DNA from: Affinundibacterium amnicola | GTDB taxonomy: Bacteria > Pseudomonadota > Gammaproteobacteria > Burkholderiales > Burkholderiaceae_D | Assembly (NCBI RefSeq): GCF_014284275.1 | Contig: NZ_JACOFU010000003.1 | Location: 1 to 64,000 of the forward strand | Reading direction: 5' to 3' | DNA: 64,000 bases | Shown here: positions 42,545 through 51,708 of the stretch, piece after piece | How positions within the stretch are numbered: the first letter of the stretch is position 1 | Layout: each line of letters begins with the position of its first letter | Position numbers and translations under genes: made by a program | Notes under the pieces: model-generated | The model's database searches: none | Told to the model about the DNA's origin: nothing | The model's input: the letters and a program-made list of their open reading frames with translations, nothing else

Positions 42545-43635
42545 TGAAGCAAAATCCAGAACGAAACACTGCGTCAATCTCTGCGTATCCTTTGCGTGCG
42601 CAATTAGAGAAAATCTGTCAAAGCGTGCAGATAGAAGCTATTGATACTTTCACTTTGGCGGGAGCACAGTTTGTCATACATTCCGCTTCTCAGATCCCGA
42701 CTAACGAAGCACCTACGAGTCACGCAGCTTCGACTTTGCAATTGATTGAAAAATTAGCCGGCCAACTTTATGAGCGTTGTTACGTACGTCATTTATACAG
42801 TGCTGAATACGCGTCGGAGGAAGACAGTAACGCAAAAAATCTCGACGAAAATCTGACAACTTTATTCCATGCCGCCAATGATAATAAAGATGGCTGGGAT
42901 CCCGGCTGGCAAATTTATCAGACCGGTGGTGAAGGGCGATTGTTTGTGCAAAAAGGGGATCGCAGTCGCGCTGTGATGGCGGGTGAATATAGCACCTATA
43001 AATGGCCGGGCGTCGCGCCAGTGGCTGGAGATTTTGTCAGTGTGCGTATGTTTGCTGGCAGTACCGATGTACAACCTAGTTTTTTCTTCGCCTTTGGACG
43101 TACTTTGTCGGATCAGTTTGATGAATATGCGTTGGTACGTTTTTATTTTCATGTGAGTGCGGAGCAAGCACCCAACTTGATGGCGCAAATCACTGCCAGT
43201 CTCAATCGTTATCAAATCCCGTTTAAGTTCAAAGCCTTGGTACAAGCACAGTTATACACGCGCACCGATGCCGCAGTTTTGTATATCGCACGACGTTATT
43301 ACCAGATTGTGGCGACACTGATTATTGACTTGCAGCGAGAAGACTGTATCTATTTGAAAGAGGGTAATCCCTTGTTTTCACGTACGCTGATTCCCGGTGT
43401 GGGCATCGCAGAAGATCCTAAAGCGGGAATGAGTTTCGGGATGCATCGTTGTAATTTGTTAGCCCAAGGATTTGTGAATGCTTGGCAGTTGGGCAAGCAA
43501 GATGGTGAGACAAAAATCCACGCGATAGAGGAAGTGTTTGTAGCGCATCAACTTGATTTGGATCGCGCTTATTTGAATCCTGGCTCCACGGATATTTTCG
43601 AAACCCAATTATTTGATAAAGAAACACAATGGTAG
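42544..43635 (+). CDS. HopA1-like lyase, LanY-type
   Basis: 363 aa. Middle and C-terminal parts match the HopA1 effector family as I know it: LYERCYVRH, the DGWDPGWQIYQ segment, QPSFFFAFGRTLSDQFDE, VRFYFHV, IPFKFKALVQAQLYTRTDAAVLYIARRYY (in shorter pieces) and GVGIAEDPKAGMSFGMHRC. HopA1/OspF-like lyases remove phosphate from phospho-Thr/Ser by beta elimination, giving dehydro residues. Overlaps the kinase upstream and the LanC gene downstream by a few bases, so the three are translationally coupled. Confidence 0.8.
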   Translation: MKQNPERNTASISAYPLRAQLEKICQSVQIEAIDTFTLAGAQFVIHSASQIPTNEAPTSHAASTLQLIEKLAGQLYERCYVRHLYSAEYASEEDSNAKNLDENLTTLFHAANDNKDGWDPGWQIYQTGGEGRLFVQKGDRSRAVMAGEYSTYKWPGVAPVAGDFVSVRMFAGSTDVQPSFFFAFGRTLSDQFDEYALVRFYFHVSAEQAPNLMAQITASLNRYQIPFKFKALVQAQLYTRTDAAVLYIARRYYQIVATLIIDLQREDCIYLKEGNPLFSRTLIPGVGIAEDPKAGMSFGMHRCNLLAQGFVNAWQLGKQDGETKIHAIEEVFVAHQLDLDRAYLNPGSTDIFETQLFDKETQW

Positions 43636-44954
43636 AGCGAGTCGATCTGAAGTCTGCTGAATTGAATTCCATACACCATTCCTTGTATTTGGAAATCGCC
43701 AATCGTCTTGGCAATGCCTTATGTCGTGATGCGGTTTGGGATCAAGCACGATGTAATTGGTTGGGCTGGGCACAGGAAATGCACGGACAGCGCATGAGTC
43801 CTGTATACAAGGCTTGTGGCGCGGATTTGTATGGTGGCACTAGCGGTATCGCTTTATTTTTGGCAGAGCTTTACCAATTCACACATGACCGTCAACAATT
43901 ACGTACTATCGAAGGCGCGGTGAATCAGGCGTGGTCAATTTATGCACGATTGCCGGTGAACTCCCAGCACGGATTTTATTCAGGTGCTACCGGAATAGCA
44001 TTTGCTTTGATACGAATTGGTGAATTGTTACAGCGTGATGTGCTGATCGAGCGTGGGTTTTCCATCTTGCTCAATTTACGCGATGTTCCTTTAGACGTAA
44101 AAAATATCGATGTGATTTCTGGCAGTGCTGGTGCGATTCCGGCATTGCTGTATCTCGCTAAAAAATATCAGCGTGAAGAGCTGACTGAGTTTGCGCAGTT
44201 GCACGGACGCCATTTGCTGCAACTCGCTGAGCATGGTGAACATGGTTGTTCATGGTCCACCATAGGCGCTGCGGTGCAGTCGAATTTGACTGGACATTCA
44301 CACGGCACAGCAGGAATCGCCACGGCTTTGTTGGAATTGTATGGCGTCACGAGAGATGTGGAATTTCTGAATATTGCGCAAGCAGCTTTGCGTTATGAGC
44401 GCCATTGGTTTGACCAAGGGCAATCCAATTGGGCAGACTTACGTCGATTCGCCCAACGTGGGCAAATAGGTCAAGTCGGCCAAGACGGCATCACTTGCAG
44501 TATGGCTTGGTGTCACGGTGCGCCGGGGATAGGATTGTCGCGAATCAGAAATCGGCAACTGTTGATGCAAACATCCAACGCGGAAACAAGCGACTCAGGC
44601 GCAATTGAGCAAGACTTGGAAGCTGCTTTACATTCAAGTTCTGCTGCCTTGATGCAGGCTTGGTTGCCAGGTAAGCTTAATTATTCTTTATGTCATGGTG
44701 CGGCTGGCAATGCAGAATTGATGATCATGGCGGCAAAAGAATTGCAAGATCCTGCGTTGATGGCGGTCGCAGAAAAAGTGGCGCAAGATGGTCATAACTT
44801 TTATGTCAAACAAGGTCTGCCTTGGCCTTGTGGCAATGGTGGTGTGGGCGAATCGCCAGGATTAATGCTAGGTACGGCAGGAATCGGCTATTTTTATTTA
44901 CGCATGTACGATGTGCAAAGCGTCCCATCTATCTTATTGCTTGGGGCTGAATGA
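43629..44954 (+). CDS. lanC: LanC-type lanthipeptide cyclase
   Basis: 441 aa. Alpha/alpha toroid repeats with GG/GT-SGIA phrases: YGGTSGIALFLAELY, FYSGATGIAFALIRIGE, ISGSAGAIPALLYLAKKY, HSHGTAGIATALLELYG, MLGTAGIGYFYLRMYD. Zinc ligands of active LanC are present: Cys-His in SMAWCHGAPG and Cys-His in SLCHGAAGN. It would add Cys thiols to dehydro residues of the precursor to make lanthionine or methyllanthionine rings. Start overlaps the lyase stop. Full length for stand-alone LanC. Confidence 0.85.
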   Translation: MVERVDLKSAELNSIHHSLYLEIANRLGNALCRDAVWDQARCNWLGWAQEMHGQRMSPVYKACGADLYGGTSGIALFLAELYQFTHDRQQLRTIEGAVNQAWSIYARLPVNSQHGFYSGATGIAFALIRIGELLQRDVLIERGFSILLNLRDVPLDVKNIDVISGSAGAIPALLYLAKKYQREELTEFAQLHGRHLLQLAEHGEHGCSWSTIGAAVQSNLTGHSHGTAGIATALLELYGVTRDVEFLNIAQAALRYERHWFDQGQSNWADLRRFAQRGQIGQVGQDGITCSMAWCHGAPGIGLSRIRNRQLLMQTSNAETSDSGAIEQDLEAALHSSSAALMQAWLPGKLNYSLCHGAAGNAELMIMAAKELQDPALMAVAEKVAQDGHNFYVKQGLPWPCGNGGVGESPGLMLGTAGIGYFYLRMYDVQSVPSILLLGAE

Positions 44955-45099
44955 GAGGAATCTTGGCTGAGGTGTTGCTTTCGTATTTTTTGCGTTGTGA
45001 AAAATGTGCAGCAAGTTGTTACGATAAGATCAGCAAGCATAATTCGAGGTAGAATCAAACGCTGATCAATCTGCTCAGCGCTCAGGCTGAAATACATGC

Positions 45100-47259
45100 A
45101 TGTTTGCCTCATCTGCTCAGTTCCAATTGCCCGAGAACTTACAACACTATCGCGTTGATGCTTGCGTTTTGAATACAAGTTTGCTGAGTGTTTATCAGGC
45201 ATGGGATAGTAAGTTACAGCGTGCAGTGTCGATGCATATTATTCGCCAACAGCCGCTACACCCCGAGATCCCATCCAGCCCAGTTATTCTTGGTAGTAAT
45301 GATCAGGATATCTTATACCTGCAGCGGGCGCGCCAGGGAGCTGCTTTGCAACATGCTGCTTTTATCCGTATTCACGCTTTAGAAGAGTTTGATCATCAAT
45401 TGATCTTGATTACAGAAGCAGTCAAGGGAGAATCTTTCGCAAGCTGGATACAGCAACATGCAGGTCAACGAGCAATCGCTCTCAAGCAGGTGATACATCT
45501 CGCCTCTGCCATACAGGAAGCGCATGCTGCAGGTTTAGTCGTTGGCGATTTACGTTCTGCAAATTTGTTAATGGATAACGCAGGAGTTGTGCGTGTTCCC
45601 AGCCTCAGTTTGGTTTTGCATCAAACGACCACCTCCCACAGATTAGACCTGACTGATGATCCGCACGACGAACTGCGCCATGATGTATTAGCTCTTGGAC
45701 TATTGTTGTTTGAAATGATGACTGGGCAGATGCCAGATCTGTCGCGAACATCTTTGCAGGATGCAGTATTTCCTTGGCCTGAAAAACTGCCGCAAGATCT
45801 GCGTGAACTTATTGTCGCAATGACAGATTTGCAGCAAGAGCAGGGTCTTAGTTGTCAGCAAGTCGCAGAGCGTTGCCGTCATTTGCTCTCGCAAGACTCT
45901 TCTTCGTCTAGCGCTGCCCAACTAGACTTGCGTCATTTGCAGCAAGAATTTTTGCATCAAGAATTACAACGCAGTCAGCGCCAACGTCTAGGCTACTGGG
46001 GCATGATCGCCGTGTTGATGGTGTTGATCGTGGGTGTCAGTGGATGGCAACTGAGACCTTATTTTCCTCAGTTAGTCAAATATCTGACGCCTTATTCCGA
46101 ATCGAATGAGATGGCGCAAGCTGCGCGTAATTTAACTGAATACACCTATAAAACCGATGCAAAACTGCTTGATGTTGCGGAAGCGCATTTGAAGAAAGTC
46201 TTGGAACGCAACCCAGAACATGCAGCCGCTGCGGCCTATATGTCGATTTTGTATTTGTCCAAATACAATGCCGAGAAGCGTGATGAAATCTGGTTTCAAA
46301 AAGCCAAAGCTAGCGCGCAACAGGCAATGGCACTGAATGCTGAGTTGGCGATGAGCTTGGTTGCGAATGCAAGAATCTTGCAATGGCATCATCGTCTTGA
46401 AGAGGCGTTGGCGATGATAGTGCGGGCACGCCGTCTCGATCCTGAAAATTTGTTGTCTTGGCATACCAATGTCAGTATTTTGCTGGAGATGCGGCGTTTT
46501 TCAGAAGCGATACCGTTGGCGATGCAAGGTGCTAATCAGTTTCCCTTGGATCGCTACTTGCTCGACTTGCAGGCAGGCATGTATGTGAGTCAGAAAAAAT
46601 ATGCCGAGGCTGAGCGTGTTTTACAAAAGAGTTTGCAGCGTCAACCAGATTCACCGTTGGCCTATTCATTATTAGCGGAATGTCTAACAGCGCAAGAACG
46701 CAATGCAGATGCCTTGCAAGTGATTCAACAGGGTTTGCAAGTGCGTCCGAATGCGAATCTGTATGGCGCGTTGGCGAATGCTAAGTTTCGCGTTGGGGAA
46801 TATGCTGATGCTGCCGATGCATTTGCACAAGCTGTGTCACCGGACAAGGGTATCGCAGGCAGTTATCTGCGTTGGTTCGAATATGCAGAGGCACTAATGT
46901 GGGTTGCAGGGCGTGAGCCAGATGCTAAGCGAGCTTATCAGCGTTCTTTAGAATTATTGGATATACGCTTTAACCGCTCCCCTGATGATGAAACCCTGTT
47001 GTCGATCAAAAGCATGATCATGGCGCGACTCAATGATTTTTCCCAAGCCAGAGTGTTAGCGAAGCGTACAATGGCCCTTCAATCTGAAGATCCGTACGTG
47101 CATTTTTGGCTGGCCTATACGTTTGAATTGTTGCATGAAAGGGAGCAAGCATTAGCCGAAGTGAAACTATCAAAACATTTTGGTATTCCTATGCGTATGT
47201 TAGATACGCATCCGGGTTTGCGTGATTTACGGGCTGATTCGCGCTACGCGGGGTTGTGA
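45100..47259 (+). CDS. Membrane pseudokinase-TPR protein 2
   Basis: 719 aa paralogue of the proteins at 37172 and 47394. The kinase fold is recognisable (YQAWDSKLQRAV; AAFIRIHALEEF; IQEAHAAGLVVGDLRSANLL) but the AxK Lys is replaced (SMHI), the HRD His is Val, and DFG reads SLS. It is therefore a pseudokinase. One membrane helix at about 298-315 and TPR repeats behind it. Located directly after lanC with its own gap of about 145 bases. Likely a scaffold or sensor whose ATP-binding function was lost. Confidence 0.85.
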   Translation: MFASSAQFQLPENLQHYRVDACVLNTSLLSVYQAWDSKLQRAVSMHIIRQQPLHPEIPSSPVILGSNDQDILYLQRARQGAALQHAAFIRIHALEEFDHQLILITEAVKGESFASWIQQHAGQRAIALKQVIHLASAIQEAHAAGLVVGDLRSANLLMDNAGVVRVPSLSLVLHQTTTSHRLDLTDDPHDELRHDVLALGLLLFEMMTGQMPDLSRTSLQDAVFPWPEKLPQDLRELIVAMTDLQQEQGLSCQQVAERCRHLLSQDSSSSSAAQLDLRHLQQEFLHQELQRSQRQRLGYWGMIAVLMVLIVGVSGWQLRPYFPQLVKYLTPYSESNEMAQAARNLTEYTYKTDAKLLDVAEAHLKKVLERNPEHAAAAAYMSILYLSKYNAEKRDEIWFQKAKASAQQAMALNAELAMSLVANARILQWHHRLEEALAMIVRARRLDPENLLSWHTNVSILLEMRRFSEAIPLAMQGANQFPLDRYLLDLQAGMYVSQKKYAEAERVLQKSLQRQPDSPLAYSLLAECLTAQERNADALQVIQQGLQVRPNANLYGALANAKFRVGEYADAADAFAQAVSPDKGIAGSYLRWFEYAEALMWVAGREPDAKRAYQRSLELLDIRFNRSPDDETLLSIKSMIMARLNDFSQARVLAKRTMALQSEDPYVHFWLAYTFELLHEREQALAEVKLSKHFGIPMRMLDTHPGLRDLRADSRYAGL

Positions 47260-47327
47260 TAGTCGTGATAAAAACTTTTCCATGCTGATGCATGTTGCTT
47301 GTTGTTCTGAGCGCGAGTCTACGTGTT

Positions 47328-47356
47328 TCTGTATTGAAATTCGTTTAGAATACAGA
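47328..47356. promoter_or_regulatory. Inverted repeat upstream of kinase 3
   Basis: TCTGTATT (47328-47335) and AATACAGA (47349-47356) are perfect inverse copies with a 13-base spacer, 38 bases before the ATG. Candidate operator; no such repeat was noticed upstream of the other two kinase genes. Confidence 0.35.
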
Positions 47357-47393
47357 ACGTAGTCTTTTCAACCGGATTTAGTTATTACTCTTC

Positions 47394-49583
47394 ATGTCAG
47401 CAAGCAAAGACAATGCCTCACAACCTGAACAATTATTGCACTATCAACTAGGTAAAAGCTTGGGTGAGGGTGGGTTTGGGCATGTCTATCAAGCTTGGGA
47501 TGCTAAGTTACATCGGCAAGTCGCTATTAAATACTTAAAAAATATTGCGGCCAGTGTCGATCTGATGAAAGAAGCGAGGCTGGCTGCATCTTTGCAGCAT
47601 GCTGCATTTGTGAAAGTGCATGCCTTAGAGCAGACCGAAGACAGTCAAGCAATTGTGATGGAATTAGTACCTGGTCGTACCCTACGGCAGGTACTTGAAA
47701 CGCAGACTCCAAGTATTTCTCATGTCATCGATATTGTTCTGCAAGTGGCGCAAGCGATGCAAGAAGCGCATGCCGCCGGATTGGTTCATGGCGATTTAAA
47801 ACCTTCCAATTTGATGCAAGAGCCAAGCGGCGTGGTGCGCATTCTTGATTTTGGTTTAGCTATTCAGGCAGATCGAGATGTCACCACTTCGCTGGTGCAA
47901 TCTGATCCGCAAGGAACCATTGCCTACATGGCTCCCGAGGTCTTGACTGGAACTAGTTTACGTCCTAGTTCTGATATTTATGCACTGGGTGTCATCTTGT
48001 ACGAGATGTTGACCGGTGCACGTCCATTTGCCAATTTATCTGGTTTGGCATTGGCCGCAGCCTTAATTCAATCAAATTCTGATCAATGGCCATGGCCAGA
48101 TCATTTGCCACAAGTTCTGCGTCAATTAGTTCGGGCAATGACAGCACGTCAGCTTGAACATCGCGTCGCCAGTATGCAAGAAGTCGCGCATCAGTGTGCA
48201 CAAATTGCCGCGATTGATGCGCCGTCTTTAAATTCTGGAACATTCAATTTGGCGGCGCTCAATTTGACATTGTCGACCATGCCGCCACAAACGAATTCGA
48301 CGATGAGTTTGAAGCGGGTCTTGCAACGCTGGCGAATGTTGTTTGCTATTTTGTTGACTGTCGCGGTGTTATTTGGTGTGTGGTATTCGCAACCGTATTG
48401 GACACAATTACGTTCCTCGATGGCGCCGTATTCCGAAGCGCGAGAAATGCAACAAGGTCTAGAGGCATTTTCGAATTTTGATCGATTTGATATGCTCAAT
48501 CGTGCAGAACAACATTTCTTGAAAATCTTAGAGTATTCACCTCAGCACGCTGCCGCTGCCGCCAGTCTTTCCATGGTGTATAGCTATCGCTATTTACAAG
48601 ATGAAGAAAATCTCTACTGGTTGGACAAAGCGCAGAGCCTCGCGCAAAACGCGGTGAAATCCAACGATTTTCTGGCATTAAGTCACGTCGCGAATGCAAA
48701 AGTGCTGGGATTGAAAGATCAATTTGATGCTGCTTTTGCGGAAGTCGAAAGGGCGATTGCACTCGATCCGAATGGCGTATTGGCTTTGGGTGTGAAGAGC
48801 GAGCTGTTAATTCGGGCACAACGTGCGGATGAAGCTCTAGGCTTTTTAAAGCAGGCAATTCAACGGTTTCCTTCCGAACGTTTGTTCGCTGACCTGATGG
48901 GACAGATTTATCTTTTAAAGAGCGATTACAAAGCGGCGGAGGTAGCGTATGGCCTTAGCTTGCAAATCAAAGCGGATGGAAGTGCTGCGTATCTGGGTTT
49001 GGCCGATGCCTTGATGATGCAAAATCGCGTCGAAGAGAGTCTGCAAACTTTGCGAGCAGGGATCAAGCTTAAACCGGGTGCTGAGCTGCACAAAGCATTG
49101 GGAAATAGTTTGTTTTCACGCGGTGATTATGTGGGTGCTGCCAGCGCATTTGAAAGTGCAGTGACGGCAGGCAAAGGTAATCCGGATGATTATTTAGCCT
49201 GGGCAAAGTTAGGCGATACCATGTCATGGCTGCCTGGAAAATCCGATGTTGCTAAAACAGCTTATAGTCGTGCTCGGAATCTATTGCAACCACGTATGAA
49301 AAATAATCCAGACGATGCAGATTTGCTGTCGCGCATGGGTTTGTATACCGCGAAGTTAGGTGAAAATGCAGAAGCTTTTATGTATATTCAAAAATCACTT
49401 GAACTCGCTCCTAATAGCGCAGAAGTACAGTTCCGCGCAGGTGTCAGTTTAGAAATGATCGATATGCGGGCACCGGCTTTGGTGGCAATTGCACGCGCCA
49501 AAGAATTGGGTTATTCCGTAAAATCCATAGAGTCTGAGCCAGAATTAGTCAGCCTGCGACGCGACCCTAAATACTTACGTTAG
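47394..49583 (+). CDS. Membrane Ser/Thr kinase-TPR protein 3 (catalytically intact)
   Basis: 729 aa. Complete Hanks motifs: glycine loop LGEGGFGHVY (about 23-32), VAIK Lys46, HGDLKPSN (Asp134, Lys136, Asn139), DFG Asp152, and an APE-type TIAYMAPEV. Membrane helix at about 315-335 (LFAILLTVAVLFGVWY), then TPR repeats. With two degenerate paralogues upstream it is the only likely active kinase of the set. Phosphothreonine made by it could be read by the FHA domain of the sigma54 activator encoded convergently at 49778-51337. Confidence 0.88.
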   Translation: MSASKDNASQPEQLLHYQLGKSLGEGGFGHVYQAWDAKLHRQVAIKYLKNIAASVDLMKEARLAASLQHAAFVKVHALEQTEDSQAIVMELVPGRTLRQVLETQTPSISHVIDIVLQVAQAMQEAHAAGLVHGDLKPSNLMQEPSGVVRILDFGLAIQADRDVTTSLVQSDPQGTIAYMAPEVLTGTSLRPSSDIYALGVILYEMLTGARPFANLSGLALAAALIQSNSDQWPWPDHLPQVLRQLVRAMTARQLEHRVASMQEVAHQCAQIAAIDAPSLNSGTFNLAALNLTLSTMPPQTNSTMSLKRVLQRWRMLFAILLTVAVLFGVWYSQPYWTQLRSSMAPYSEAREMQQGLEAFSNFDRFDMLNRAEQHFLKILEYSPQHAAAAASLSMVYSYRYLQDEENLYWLDKAQSLAQNAVKSNDFLALSHVANAKVLGLKDQFDAAFAEVERAIALDPNGVLALGVKSELLIRAQRADEALGFLKQAIQRFPSERLFADLMGQIYLLKSDYKAAEVAYGLSLQIKADGSAAYLGLADALMMQNRVEESLQTLRAGIKLKPGAELHKALGNSLFSRGDYVGAASAFESAVTAGKGNPDDYLAWAKLGDTMSWLPGKSDVAKTAYSRARNLLQPRMKNNPDDADLLSRMGLYTAKLGENAEAFMYIQKSLELAPNSAEVQFRAGVSLEMIDMRAPALVAIARAKELGYSVKSIESEPELVSLRRDPKYLR

Positions 49584-49712
49584 CGTGTTGTGCAAGGATC
49601 TCTTTGATGCAGTGGTGGATAGGCGATAGCGTCTTCGTATTTTCGACGATATCGGTAAATTGGATCGTGCTAATTCAAGGACATGAGATATTACGGCTTC
49701 ATTTGTACGCAA

Positions 49713-49750
49713 AGGCCCCTTAGGTTTCTTGGGGTCTCTGCTTTTCTTAC
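49713..49750 (+). terminator. Probable terminator between kinase 3 and the FHA activator
   Basis: AGGCCCC (49713-49719) pairs with GGGGTCT (49731-49737) with one G-T pair, followed by a T-rich stretch. Lies between two convergent genes. Confidence 0.45.
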
Positions 49751-49777
49751 TTTTCCCTGCTGTTAATCAATCATCAA

Positions 49778-51337
49778 TTAATCAATCCAGCCCAAGCCTT
49801 TTAAATGTCGGCGTAATGCTTCGCTCGGTGTTTTCAATTGCGCAGCACATTGTTCGACATGATTGTTTGCTGCTGTCAGATATTCTCGAATCTCTTCCGC
49901 AGGAATTTGTTCAACCCGGCGAATCTGCGAATTTGCTTCGATCAATTTGTACATCGATGGACGTGAAATTCCTAAATCGTCAGCAGCATATTGAATAGTC
50001 CAACCGTGTCTATGCATGGCGTCAACCACATCTTGCTCTGTTAAATCGCGTAATTTTTTACGTTCAATATGACTGTTTTCAGTGGATGTTGCTGGTGGTG
50101 TTATCACCACTGGCGCTGTGACATTGTTCTGTGCTTTACGTAACTCCGCGCTGGCTGGTGGTGTATTCTTTGGGCTCTCCACCATATTCGACAGATGTGG
50201 ATATTCACCCATCTGTAAAGAAAGTAAGGCGCGTTTTAAGACATTGCTGAGTTGGCGTATATTGCCAGGCCAATCGAAATTAAGCATATCGCTGATTAAA
50301 CCAGGTGGAATTAATCCCAGATTTACTTGTGCAAAATCTGCACGCTTCGATAGATGGTTGATTAACAGACCGATGTCTTCACGTCGACTGCGTAGTGGTG
50401 GAATGCGAATGATGAAACTTTCTAAACGACGCACTAAGGCGTGGTTGAAATTGGTGTGATACAAATCTTGATCGGTTGCGGTGATGAGCCTTGCGGTAGA
50501 GCGCGCATCTCGGGTCGCACCTAAAGGACGATACTCACCGTTTTCTAAGACACGCAACAGCATAGGTTGTACTGGCGGTGGGGTATTGCCGATCTCGTCT
50601 AAAAAGAGGGTTGAATTTTGTGCTTCACTAAAGTATCCATCACGACTGTTTTGCGCACCTGTATAGGCGCCTTTGTTGGCGCCAAACAAATCCGCAGCAG
50701 CCAAAGACTCGTTCAATGCGGCCATATTAACCGAGACCATTTTTGCGGCTGCTCGTTTGCTTAAATTATGAATTGCCTGTGCCGCGACTTCTTTACCTGT
50801 ACCTGTTTCGCCCAGCAGCAAAACGGTGTTGTCGTTGGTTGCCGCTAAACGAATTAAATCTCTGGTCAAGATCGCGCTACTGCCTATCCCGATAAAACCA
50901 TCAACAGGATTATGTTTTGGCAGACAACGCATCCAGTGCAGGCAGATAAAAACTGCGCGACCTAGCGTGATGATGATGCCAGTGTCAACTTGTTCGGGAC
51001 TAAGATAGCTAGGCGTTTTGATTTCTTCACCGTTCACTTCCACAACCATTCGACTATTCGGTGGGCAGATGGTGATTCCATCGCTATTGTCACGCACGAT
51101 GCGTAAAGGATCGCGAGAGACGCCACCATGACCAATCGGCAGAGCATCACCATGCATAGGGCGAAATACCGGAGAGAAGCGACTCAGCTCTATCACTTCT
51201 GCTTCAGTATTGCCGATGAATTGCTCGCCAATTCGGGTGGGGTCTGGATGCCAAGCAATCGTCAGGCTGAGTAAAGGACGACTATTGGCCGTGGTAAAGG
51301 CCAGTGGCGAGGTGATGGTGTAATCAGCGTTAGACAT
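49778..51337 (-). CDS. Sigma54-dependent activator with N-terminal FHA domain
   Basis: 519 aa enhancer-binding protein. FHA-like domain at about 50-135 (SRDPLRI and VNGEEI are the phosphothreonine-loop signatures), AAA+ domain with Walker A GETGTGKE (176-183), sigma54-contacting loop GAYTGA (223-228), Walker B TLFLDEIG and arginine fingers near PPLRSRREDI. A Fis-type HTH lies at about 440-470 (YAADDLGISRPSMYKLIE), followed by about 50 further residues. An FHA input replaces the usual receiver domain, so activity probably depends on Ser/Thr phosphorylation by a kinase such as the one at 47394. Divergent from the flavoprotein gene, whose promoter it likely activates. Confidence 0.88.
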   Translation of the reverse strand: MSNADYTITSPLAFTTANSRPLLSLTIAWHPDPTRIGEQFIGNTEAEVIELSRFSPVFRPMHGDALPIGHGGVSRDPLRIVRDNSDGITICPPNSRMVVEVNGEEIKTPSYLSPEQVDTGIIITLGRAVFICLHWMRCLPKHNPVDGFIGIGSSAILTRDLIRLAATNDNTVLLLGETGTGKEVAAQAIHNLSKRAAAKMVSVNMAALNESLAAADLFGANKGAYTGAQNSRDGYFSEAQNSTLFLDEIGNTPPPVQPMLLRVLENGEYRPLGATRDARSTARLITATDQDLYHTNFNHALVRRLESFIIRIPPLRSRREDIGLLINHLSKRADFAQVNLGLIPPGLISDMLNFDWPGNIRQLSNVLKRALLSLQMGEYPHLSNMVESPKNTPPASAELRKAQNNVTAPVVITPPATSTENSHIERKKLRDLTEQDVVDAMHRHGWTIQYAADDLGISRPSMYKLIEANSQIRRVEQIPAEEIREYLTAANNHVEQCAAQLKTPSEALRRHLKGLGWID

Positions 51338-51382
51338 TGGAGATAACGTAAAAAGCGGTTAATTGGTTTAGCAAAATCTTCA

Positions 51383-51410
51383 TTTACGTGTAAAAAGAAT
51401 TTTACATGTA
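51383..51410. promoter_or_regulatory. Paired TTTAC(A/G)TGTAAA palindromes, candidate activator site
   Basis: TTTACGTGTAAA (51383-51394) is followed by TTTACATGTA (51401-51410). Together they also form TGTAAA-N6-TTTACA at 51389-51406. They lie between the divergent activator and flavoprotein genes, about 195 bases upstream of the sigma54 promoter, a normal enhancer distance. Confidence 0.5.
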
Positions 51411-51603
51411 GTGAGAACTGCGCTTCGATTTCCGGAAAATAGCATCAAAAATGGTATTTTTCACACCAGTAATTTTAAATTTCGTAGCTTTAATTTTATT
51501 AAGATGAATGCTGTTTCATATATGTATCAGCATTCTAGCGGCATCATAAGTTTATTTCATGTCTTTCCTGTAAAAAACGACAGATTGTTGCGTAATAAAA
51601 AGC

Positions 51604-51619
51604 TGGCACGTGATTTGCT
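51604..51619 (+). promoter_or_regulatory. Consensus sigma54 (-24/-12) promoter
   Basis: TGGCACGTGATTTGCT matches the sigma54 consensus (TGGCACG-N4-TTGCW) at every position, with GG and GC at the right spacing. It is 90 bases upstream of the flavoprotein start and divergent from a sigma54 activator gene, which supports function. Confidence 0.8.
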
Positions 51620-51708
51620 CAAAGCTATTGATACATGGAAAGCCATGTTGAGCGCCCAATTAACATTTGGGCGATATTGACTAAATCACTTGGGTAGCAA
51701 GCAAATTT

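Noticed and set aside
51411..51680. 89-codon plus-strand frame between activator and flavoprotein
   Set aside because: It overlaps the consensus sigma54 promoter, starts with GTG lacking a ribosome site and shows no family features.
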